From NCBI RefSeq assembly GCF_001612745.1, contig NZ_BDBA01000099.1, positions 1-50,008 on the forward strand: DNA of 50,008 bases. The letters run 5' to 3'. The number at the start of each line of letters is the position of its first letter. Position 1 is the first letter of the stretch. Below are positions 43,847 to 50,008 of this stretch, piece after piece. The notes under the pieces are model-generated. The model did not search any database and was not told the DNA's origin. It saw only the letters and a list, made by a program, of their open reading frames with translations. Made by a program: the position numbers and the translations under genes. The DNA comes from Nocardia amamiensis NBRC 102102 (GTDB taxonomy: Bacteria > Actinomycetota > Actinomycetes > Mycobacteriales > Mycobacteriaceae).

Positions 43847-45493
43847 ATGATGGCGGAACCGGCCGGCGCGGGACCACGACCGTTGCTCGGGCGAATCTCG
43901 ATGCAGAACCTGCTGATCGCGCAGATCGCCGGGTTGATCGCCGGAGTGATCGCGCTGCTCGCCGGTCTGCCCGGACTGCCCGCGCTCGGCGTTGCGGTCG
44001 TCGTGATGCTGATCCCGCTCATCCCCATCGCCAAACGTACTCTGCTGGACTGGATCACCACCTGGTGGCGCTATCTCACCCACCGCGAGTACGAAATCGG
44101 CGACACGATCGACTACCGCGGCACGGACGGACGTTCGCTCGGCCTGTTCTGGGACGGCAGCCGGGTGGTCACGGTGGTCGAGGTGCTGCCCCCGCCGGGC
44201 GGGCTGACCAGGATCGGCCGCACCACGGTGCACGCTTCGCACCTGCTTCCGCTGCCGGAACTGGCGAAATGCCTGAACCAGCACGACATCCTGCTCAGCG
44301 GCATCGACATCATCAGCCACGGGCACCGCAGCCGCTCCGGCACGCCCGCCGGCCCGATCTACGAATCGCTGCTGGGTCCGCTGCCCGCCACCGCGCACCG
44401 CACGGTGTGGCTGGCGATCAGTTTCGACGCGGTGGCCTGCCCGGAGGCCACGGCCCGGCGCGGCGGCGGGGCCGAGGGCGCCTCGCGTGCAGTCACCATC
44501 GCCACCCAGCGGATCATGCGCACGCTCGAAGACGCCGACTGCAACGCCCGCATCCTGACCGCGCCGGAGATCCGCAAGGCGGTGCTGCAGATAACCGGCG
44601 ACTACGACCCGCGGACCCTCGAACACCGCTGGCGCTACGCCGAAATCGGCAACAACGTGAACATCGGCAGCGGCGTCGACCCCAAGCGCCTCAGCTCCGA
44701 CCTGCTCGCCCAGCTGTGGGTGGCGCCGTCGCGCGGAACCACGGTGGCGGTGCGGCTGCGCCCAGGCAGTTCGGCCGAGTCGGTGAGCATCGGCGCCGCA
44801 TGGCGCCTGACTGCGCGGGAGCTGCCGGAGCGGACCGAGTTGCCGGGCATGGTCTCGATGAACGGACGTCACCGCGACGGACTGCTCGCCCATCTGCCGA
44901 TCGCCGTCCCCGGTCTGGACGACACCGTTCCGATGATCGAGTACCCGATCGATGTGCTCGACGTGCTGCATCTGCCTTCCTCCGGTTGCGGCCAGTTGAT
45001 CGGCTCGGACGACGAAGGAAACGGCGTCGCCATCCGCATCGTCGGCGCGGGCATCTCGACGGTGTATGTGGCGGGCGAGCTGTATTTGGCGCAGCAGCTG
45101 GTCTTCCGGGCGCTCGCGGTCGGCGAGCGCATCCTGATCCGCACCGACCGGGCGCAGGCCTGGGAGAACCTGGTCACGACGATCGGCAATCCGGAGCGGC
45201 TGACCATCGCGGTCGAAACCCACCAGTCCGATGCGGGGTTCACCGCCACGGTGGTGGACGGGGTGCTCGCTCCCGCGCCGCACGCCGGCGTCACCACCAT
45301 CTACGTGACAGGCGATCCGATGGGCTGGCCGGTCACCCGCCCCGACCTGGCCATCCACCAGCCCGGCGCGATCGGCAACCACGTGAATCTTCGTACCGGC
45401 ACCGCGCAGGTCGACCTGACGTTGGTGTCGATCCCGCGCGAGGCCACCTACATCGGTCAGCCGCGCGGCCGCCGTGCCGTGCCGGCCAGGTAG
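43847..45493 (+). CDS. eccE4: ESX-4 component EccE
   Basis: 548 residues from ATG 43847 (ATGATG; GGGGG upstream). Two membrane segments near the N-terminus (about 22-43 and 45-62: AQIAGLIAGVIALLAGL, VAVVVMLIPLIPIA), then a large cytoplasmic domain with EccE features such as LLDWITTWWRYLTHREYEIGD. The M. tuberculosis ESX-4 lacks EccE; its presence makes this the fuller ESX-4 type seen in M. abscessus and many non-mycobacterial actinomycetes, and suggests a complete, working core (B, C, D, E, MycP). Convergent with the FMN reductase gene (4-base gap). Confidence 0.9.
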   Translation: MMAEPAGAGPRPLLGRISMQNLLIAQIAGLIAGVIALLAGLPGLPALGVAVVVMLIPLIPIAKRTLLDWITTWWRYLTHREYEIGDTIDYRGTDGRSLGLFWDGSRVVTVVEVLPPPGGLTRIGRTTVHASHLLPLPELAKCLNQHDILLSGIDIISHGHRSRSGTPAGPIYESLLGPLPATAHRTVWLAISFDAVACPEATARRGGGAEGASRAVTIATQRIMRTLEDADCNARILTAPEIRKAVLQITGDYDPRTLEHRWRYAEIGNNVNIGSGVDPKRLSSDLLAQLWVAPSRGTTVAVRLRPGSSAESVSIGAAWRLTARELPERTELPGMVSMNGRHRDGLLAHLPIAVPGLDDTVPMIEYPIDVLDVLHLPSSGCGQLIGSDDEGNGVAIRIVGAGISTVYVAGELYLAQQLVFRALAVGERILIRTDRAQAWENLVTTIGNPERLTIAVETHQSDAGFTATVVDGVLAPAPHAGVTTIYVTGDPMGWPVTRPDLAIHQPGAIGNHVNLRTGTAQVDLTLVSIPREATYIGQPRGRRAVPAR

Positions 45494-45497
45494 CGGG

Positions 45498-46058
45498 CTA
45501 GCCGGGATACGGGTCGGTGGCCCGCGCGGCCCGCAAAGTGCGTGCCCACCAGGCCAATTGGCGCAGCATCCGTTCGGCGGCGTCGATCGCGGCGCCGTCG
45601 CTGGTCTCCCCGGCATCGTCGAATCGCTTCTTGGCCTGATGGAAACTGACCGTCTCGCGAACGGAGACCATGTGGATCTCGGCGACGACCTGACGCAGCT
45701 GCTCCACCGCACGCAACCCACCGGAAAGGCCGCCGTAGGAGACGAAAGCGATCGGTTTGGCGCGCCATTCGTGTTTGGCGGTGTCGAAAGCGGTCTTCAG
45801 CGAGGCCGGGTAGCCGTGGTTGTATTCGGAGGTGACCACGACGAAGGCATCAGCCGCGCGCAGCCGAGCACGGTAGGCCACGGCCTGCTCGGTCTCGGTG
45901 AGGTCGAGCGGCAGCGGAGTGTGCGCGAGATCGATGACGCCCGTGTCGAATTCGGCATGGGCACGTAGCGTGCGCAGAAACCAGTCGGCGACCACCGGAG
46001 CGAACCGCTCCGGACGCACGCTGGCCACGATGACCTCGAGCCGCAACGGGGTGTCCAC
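45498..46058 (-). CDS. NAD(P)H-dependent FMN reductase
   Basis: 186 residues from GTG 46058. The flavodoxin-like pattern is clear: LEVIVASVRPERFAPVV phosphate loop, ADAFVVVTSEYNHGYPASLKTAFD (the FMN-binding EYNHGYPA motif) and PIAFVSYGGLSGGLRAVEQLR. Such enzymes reduce FMN, quinones or azo dyes. No operon partner. Confidence 0.88.
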   Translation of the reverse strand: MDTPLRLEVIVASVRPERFAPVVADWFLRTLRAHAEFDTGVIDLAHTPLPLDLTETEQAVAYRARLRAADAFVVVTSEYNHGYPASLKTAFDTAKHEWRAKPIAFVSYGGLSGGLRAVEQLRQVVAEIHMVSVRETVSFHQAKKRFDDAGETSDGAAIDAAERMLRQLAWWARTLRAARATDPYPG

Positions 46059-46179
46059 CGCGCGAGCCTAACCCCGCAGCGTCCGCCCGTGGTCACCGGC
46101 GCGATCGGTTTTCCGCCACATTTCACTGGCCATCCTCCTGGCCGTGGCAGTAGGGTTCGATTGGGGTGAGGGGGAAATC

Positions 46180-47154
46180 ATGATCATCGGACGCTGGCTG
46201 CTGATCGAAACACTCGGCCCGGTCGGCACCTGGTCGCTGCTGGCGACCGGGTCAGCGCCGCGGGCCTGGAAGTCATATCGGCGTGCGGTTCCCGCGCGCC
46301 TGCAACGGTTCGTCGCCGCGGCTCACCACTCCGGCGCCGCGGTGGACCACCAGCTGCCGCCATCGCGCCATGCCTGGTCGAGACGGCGCCTCCGGGCGCA
46401 GCCGCTGCTCGGTCCGGATTCGCGGGTGCACGCGGTCCGGTTGTGGGTGGGCAGCGACGCCCCACCGCCGCCGGCCGGCGTGACCGCCTTCACCATCGAC
46501 GGGCGTGCCAGGCGGGTCGATGCGGTCCGGGACGAATCCGGGCCGCATTGCGAGCACGATCCGGCGGTGTGGTTCGGTGCGGAAGTCTTCGAGACGATGG
46601 AGCGCTTCGACGGCGCACTCGAATTCGTCGCCACCATGGCGCGCGCCGAACCCGGCGTCCGCTGGCTGGACACCGCCACCATGCGTTCCGCGGCCGGTCC
46701 GCGCACCCTCATGCTGGCCGCCTGCAATCCGGACCCGGACCGGCACCACTGGGTGGGTGTGGCCGTCGACGTCACCGAAAACGTTGCCCCGCAACCGAAA
46801 TCGCTGGAATCAGTGGCATTGGACCTGGTGCGCGGCACGCTATCGGATCGGTACCTGGCCGTCGTCGACCTGGCGCAGGTCCGGCTGATCCGCTGGGTCA
46901 CCGAACCCGTGCCCGGCGTACGCTGGGGCGGCGCGACAGACAGCCGTACCGTGCCGCACCCGCAGGACCGTCCGCGCATTCTGGCCGCGCGCGCCGATCT
47001 CCGCGCGGGGGCGCGGCGGGTCCGGCTGGACGGGGTCCGGTTGGCGACACCGGAGGGCGATTGGATCATCGCCGATCTGGAGGCTGTGCCACTGCCCGCA
47101 GAGCATGCTCCGGAATTCGTCTTGGTCCAGGTGACGATGCACCGGCCTGGATGA
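46180..47154 (+). CDS. Protein of unknown function, GAF/PAS-like (DUF5593-like)
   Basis: 324 residues from ATG 46180 with GAGGGGG five bases upstream; an upstream in-frame start at 46144 is less likely. The middle part (WVGSDAPPPPAGVTAFTIDGRARRV, FETMERFDGALEFVATMARAE, GVAVDVTENVAP) reads like a PAS-type ligand domain and the last ~90 residues form a second beta-rich domain. It resembles small actinobacterial GAF/PAS-containing proteins, but no ligand or output domain is identifiable. Not in an operon. Confidence 0.55.
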   Translation: MIIGRWLLIETLGPVGTWSLLATGSAPRAWKSYRRAVPARLQRFVAAAHHSGAAVDHQLPPSRHAWSRRRLRAQPLLGPDSRVHAVRLWVGSDAPPPPAGVTAFTIDGRARRVDAVRDESGPHCEHDPAVWFGAEVFETMERFDGALEFVATMARAEPGVRWLDTATMRSAAGPRTLMLAACNPDPDRHHWVGVAVDVTENVAPQPKSLESVALDLVRGTLSDRYLAVVDLAQVRLIRWVTEPVPGVRWGGATDSRTVPHPQDRPRILAARADLRAGARRVRLDGVRLATPEGDWIIADLEAVPLPAEHAPEFVLVQVTMHRPG

Positions 47155-47183
47155 CGATTGGTCAGCCGAAACAGCCACGAATG

Positions 47184-47993
47184 TCAGGGCAGTTCGAAGG
47201 GCAGCGACACGCCCGCGTGGACGCGGCACCGCTCACAGGTGTCGACGCTGTCCACCGCGGCCACCGCACGGCGGATGAGCTCTTTGAACGGCGTGAGGTT
47301 GCGCTTGAACTCGGCGAAGACGTCGACGGCGTGCACGCCCTCGCCCTCTTCCAGGCCCGCGTCCAGATCGGTCACCAGCGCGACGGCGGCGTAGCACATT
47401 TCCAGTTCGCGGGCGAGCACGGCTTCCGGGTGACCGGTCATGTTCACCAGCTCCCAGCCCTGCGCGGCGAACCACCGGCTCTCCGCGCGCGTGGAGAACC
47501 GCGGTCCCTCCACCACCACCATGGTGGCCGCATGCATCATGTGCAGCGCGTCGGACTCGGCCTTGATCGCGGCGGCACGCAGTTCCTCGCAGTACGGATC
47601 GGCGAAGGACACATGGATGCCGCCGCCCTCGAAGTACGTCTGCGGACGACCGGAGGTCCGGTCCACCAACTGGTCCGGCACCACCACAGTGCCGGGACCC
47701 CAGTCCGCGCGCAGGCTGCCGACCGCGCACGGCGCGAAGATCCGGCGCACGCCGAGCGAGCGCAGCGCCCACAGATTGGCCCGGTACGGCAGCGTATGCG
47801 GGCCGAATTCGTGATTCTTGCCGTGCCGCGGGAGGAAGGCCAGCGGCCTGCCCTCCACCTCCCCGACCGCGATCGGCGCGCTCGGCACACCGTAAGGCGT
47901 CTCGACCTCGACGGTGGTGGCCTCGGTGTCGAAGAAATCGTAGAAGCCGCTGCCGCCGATGACGGCGAGCGCGGGCCGGGGGTGCGAACTCAT
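47184..47993 (-). CDS. mtnP: S-methyl-5'-thioadenosine phosphorylase (purine nucleoside phosphorylase family)
   Basis: 269 residues. It phosphorolyses MTA (or a purine nucleoside) to adenine and sugar phosphate in methionine salvage. Motifs: VIGGSGFY (12-18), LPRHGKNHEFGPHTLPYRAN (54-73), VEGPRFSTRAE (161-171), NMTGHPEA (184-191) and TDLD (208-211). These fit the MTAP branch rather than hexameric PNP. ATG 47993; only a weak ribosome site. Divergent from csoR, monocistronic. Confidence 0.9.
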   Translation of the reverse strand: MSSHPRPALAVIGGSGFYDFFDTEATTVEVETPYGVPSAPIAVGEVEGRPLAFLPRHGKNHEFGPHTLPYRANLWALRSLGVRRIFAPCAVGSLRADWGPGTVVVPDQLVDRTSGRPQTYFEGGGIHVSFADPYCEELRAAAIKAESDALHMMHAATMVVVEGPRFSTRAESRWFAAQGWELVNMTGHPEAVLARELEMCYAAVALVTDLDAGLEEGEGVHAVDVFAEFKRNLTPFKELIRRAVAAVDSVDTCERCRVHAGVSLPFELP

Positions 47994-48156
47994 ACCGCAA
48001 TTGTCCCGTCCCGCCGCTTCGGTCGCTCGGCGGGATCGGCCTCGGCTCGCGACCGTGGCGATATCGGACCGGTGACCGAATTCCGCACCTGGCGATCAGG
48101 CCGTCCCGCCAGGCGTGGCGGACACGCCGCCAACCTGACAACGCAGGCACGAATCT

Positions 48157-48176
48157 GTACCCTAGGGGGGTATAAT
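48157..48176 (+). promoter_or_regulatory. CsoR-type operator overlapping the csoR -10 box
   Basis: GTACCCTAGGGGGGTATAAT: the imperfect palindrome TACCC-TAG-GGGGGTA (48158-48172) is the GC-rich type bound by CsoR/RicR repressors, and it runs into a consensus TATAAT (48171-48176). Bound repressor would block RNA polymerase directly. csoR starts 36 bases downstream. Confidence 0.7.
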
Positions 48177-48212
48177 CCGGTTCCCGGACCGGCAGGCAGC
48201 GAGGAGACACCG

Positions 48213-48536
48213 GTGGCAGCTACCCCCCACGACCACGCGGCGCCCGAGCACGCGCCGCACGGCTACATCACCGCCAAGGACGATTACCTCAAGCGGCTGC
48301 GCCGCATCGAGGGTCAGGCACGCGGCCTGCAGCGGATGGTCGAGGAGGAGAAGTACTGCATCGACATCCTCACCCAGGTGTCGGCCATGACCAAGGCCCT
48401 CCAGGCGGTGGCGATGGGCCTGCTCGAGGACCACATCAGCCACTGCGTGGTGGACGCCGCGGCCTCGGGCGGCCCGGAGGCGGACGCCAAGATCAAGGAA
48501 GCCACCGACGCCATCGCCCGCCTCGTCCGCTCCTGA
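48213..48536 (+). CDS. csoR: CsoR-family copper-sensing repressor
   Basis: 107 residues from GTG 48213 with GAGGAG six bases upstream. The fold signature LKRLRRIEGQARGLQRMVEEEKYCIDILTQ is followed by VAMGLLEDHISHCVVD. Cys49, His74 and Cys78 match the C-H-C copper site spacing (25 and 4) of M. tuberculosis CsoR (C36, H61, C65), so Cu(I) sensing is likely. The N-terminus has extra His (6, 8, 13, 16). It apparently represses itself through the upstream operator. No copper exporter is adjacent, so it may act on unlinked genes as RicR does. Confidence 0.9.
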   Translation: MAATPHDHAAPEHAPHGYITAKDDYLKRLRRIEGQARGLQRMVEEEKYCIDILTQVSAMTKALQAVAMGLLEDHISHCVVDAAASGGPEADAKIKEATDAIARLVRS

Positions 48537-48542
48537 CGACGT

Positions 48543-49628
48543 TCACCCGTGCCAGCGGCGATAGACGGCAGCTGCACCGGGGTGCAGCTGGATCGAGCCG
48601 GTACTGATCAGCGACCGGCCGTCGAGGAACTGGGTGCCCGCCGCCACGGTGGGCACCAGCGCGTCCGCATGCCAGACCAGCAGTTCCACGATGGCGGCGG
48701 CGACCTCGTCGGGCATGGTGGTGGCGGCGAGCAGCAGGTTCGCCACGCCGATGGTGTGCACCGCCGCGCCGCCGGGATACGCGTCGGCGGGGATCACGAC
48801 CCGGTCGTAGACGGGACCGAACCGCTCCCGCATCGGCGCGGCCAGCTCGCCCATGTCCACCAGCCGCATCCGGCTCGGCACCGCGAGCAAGGTGGTCGGC
48901 ACCCCGCCCGCCCACAGCAGAGCGTCCGCCTCGCCGCCCGTCAGCGCGGCCACCGCCTCGACCAGCGGACGATGCGAAATCGCGACGTCGGCAGCGGGTT
49001 CGAGGCCCGCGACACGCAGAATCCGTGCACCGGTCAGTGCCGCGCCTGATCCTTCCGCACCCAAACTCACCCGGGACCCACGCAGATCCGCGACCGAACC
49101 GATCGGGCTGTCGGAGCGCACGACCAGCTGCAGGTAGTTCTCGTACACCCGGCCCAAGGCGGCCAGCGTCGCGTAGCGACTCGATGGGGGGTGGTCGTCT
49201 GGCGACGGGTGAGCCAGCGACGCGTCGCGACTCGTTGAGGGCTGGGGGTCGGGCGACGGGTTGGCCAGCGACGCGTCGCGACTCGTCGAGGGGCGGTCGG
49301 GCGACTCGTTGGCCAGCCGGTCGGTGATGTCTCGGACCGAGTCCGCGAGTGCGAGCGCGGCGTCCACCTCGCCTCGGGCGAGCAGTGCCAGATTGTCTTG
49401 CGAACCGGACGTGGTGACCCGCTCGATGCGCACGTCCCCGTTCTCCGCCGCGGCCGCGCCGAGCAATCCCGCGAATGCGTGGTAGAAACCGCCGACCTCA
49501 CCGGACGCGAGCCGGACAGCGGCGCCGCCACCACTCCGGCCGCAGCCCGCGATGCCCGCCGCCACGGCCAGCGCGAGAAAACCACGCCTGCCGATGCCCC
49601 GCCGCGCACCGGATTCTCGACTCGTCAT
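48543..49628 (-). CDS. TAXI-family TRAP-type solute-binding lipoprotein
   Basis: 361 residues; ATG 49628 with GGAGG upstream. Twin-arginine-type signal and lipobox: ARRGIGRRGFLALAVAAGIAGC, Cys29. The mature protein has RLASGEVGGFYHAFAGLL, DNLALLARGEVDAALALADSV and GSRVSLGAEGSGAALTGARILRVAGL, the hallmark of TAXI periplasmic binding proteins. Between the two halves (about 105-155) is an insert of three SRDASLA-type 17-residue repeats. No TRAP permease is in the window. It overlaps the histidine kinase stop by 3 bases, so it may supply a signal to that kinase. Convergent with csoR. Confidence 0.8.
   Translation of the reverse strand: MTSRESGARRGIGRRGFLALAVAAGIAGCGRSGGGAAVRLASGEVGGFYHAFAGLLGAAAAENGDVRIERVTTSGSQDNLALLARGEVDAALALADSVRDITDRLANESPDRPSTSRDASLANPSPDPQPSTSRDASLAHPSPDDHPPSSRYATLAALGRVYENYLQLVVRSDSPIGSVADLRGSRVSLGAEGSGAALTGARILRVAGLEPAADVAISHRPLVEAVAALTGGEADALLWAGGVPTTLLAVPSRMRLVDMGELAAPMRERFGPVYDRVVIPADAYPGGAAVHTIGVANLLLAATTMPDEVAAAIVELLVWHADALVPTVAAGTQFLDGRSLISTGSIQLHPGAAAVYRRWHG
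49162..49318. repeat. In-frame 51/48-bp tandem repeat within the TAXI gene
   Basis: Units begin with GCCAGCG at 49162, 49213 and 49264 and a partial GCCAGCC at 49312 (spacings 51, 51 and 48, all multiples of 3). The middle two share the 22-base-plus core around GACGCGTCGCGACTCGT. They encode 17- or 16-residue repeats (SRDASLAxPSPD pattern). Confidence 0.85.
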
Positions 49629-50008
49629 CGCACCTCCGCCGCTGGCAACCGGATACCGACCGCGAGACCGTGCGGATGCACCGCCTCCACCGTGAGCGTG
49701 CCGCCGCGCGCCTGTGCCAGCGCAGCGGCGATCGGCAAACCGAGCCCGGAGCCACCGGCGCACGCGTTCGAGCCGCGGAAGAAACGGGCGGTGAGTTTGT
49801 CGATCTCGTCTGGCCGCACGCCAGCGCCGTTGTCGCGAACGCTCACCGCGACCCAGTCCGGCTCCGCGACGACGATCAGCTCGGTCTGCGTGCCCGGTCC
49901 CGCATAGCGCGTCGCATTGCTCAGCGGTACGTCCAAGATCTGGGCGAGCACGTCGGCGGGGATCGCGACCTCCGCACGCACGGGCGCGGGCGCGACGCGC
50001 AGGTGCTG
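49625..50008 (-). CDS. Sensor histidine kinase, C-terminal ATPase domain (5' end outside window)
   Basis: The frame is open from the window edge; 127 residues are visible. N box variant LSNATRYAGPG, G1 box VRDNGAGVRPDEIDKL, F box RFFRG and G2 box GSGLGLPIAAALAQARGG form a complete HATPase_c domain. The ATGA overlap with the TAXI gene indicates one operon, a layout in which the binding protein may serve the kinase. Confidence 0.9.
   Translation of the reverse strand, partial: QHLRVAPAPVRAEVAIPADVLAQILDVPLSNATRYAGPGTQTELIVVAEPDWVAVSVRDNGAGVRPDEIDKLTARFFRGSNACAGGSGLGLPIAAALAQARGGTLTVEAVHPHGLAVGIRLPAAEVR

Overview
This 50-kb window is very GC-rich and densely coded, with GTG and TTG starts and a type VII (ESX) secretion locus beside rplM-rpsI-glmM. 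This points to a mycolic-acid actinomycete. Nocardia is my best guess, from gene content and synteny; I could not search a database. Every function below is read from motifs and gene order.

Layout. 0-0.4 kb: end of an alpha/beta hydrolase. 0.4-2.9 kb (minus): three-gene operon of putative ESX substrates (EspC-like, large WXG/Pro-rich, coiled coil). 3.1-7.4 kb: accessory-looking genes (SLOG protein with a frameshifted small ORF upstream, XRE-TPR regulator, methyltransferase, three overlapping unknown genes, Ca-loop protein). 7.6-14.8 kb: AraC regulator divergent from an HSL-type esterase, PspC, ABC-F ATPase, an ECF42-like sigma factor with its DGPF partner divergent from a WYL regulator, VOC and YjbR-like proteins. 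14.8-17.5 kb (minus): rplM-rpsI and glmM, separated by a hairpin-rich gap.

17.7-45.5 kb is an ESX-4-type region. The core order (TIGR03931-type protein, eccC, eccD, mycP, eccB, eccE) and its nearness to rplM-rpsI-glmM match mycobacterial ESX-4. Here about 13 kb lies between rplM and the esx pair: an actin/Hsp70-like membrane protein, an FHA-FHA-ABC exporter (Rv1747-like), an HEYGH metallopeptidase lipoprotein, a zinc-ribbon/FHA protein, three tandem paralogous lipoproteins and a membrane Ser/Thr kinase. A kinase plus three FHA domains suggests phospho-signalling at the envelope linked to export; this is inference. A K+ channel and a SapA-like secreted protein sit between mycP and eccB.

45.5-50 kb: FMN reductase, a protein of unknown role, MTA phosphorylase, a CsoR-type copper repressor with its probable operator, a TAXI-type binding lipoprotein with a 51-bp tandem repeat, and the C-terminus of a histidine kinase.

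I saw no tRNA or rRNA gene, CRISPR array, insertion sequence or prophage.
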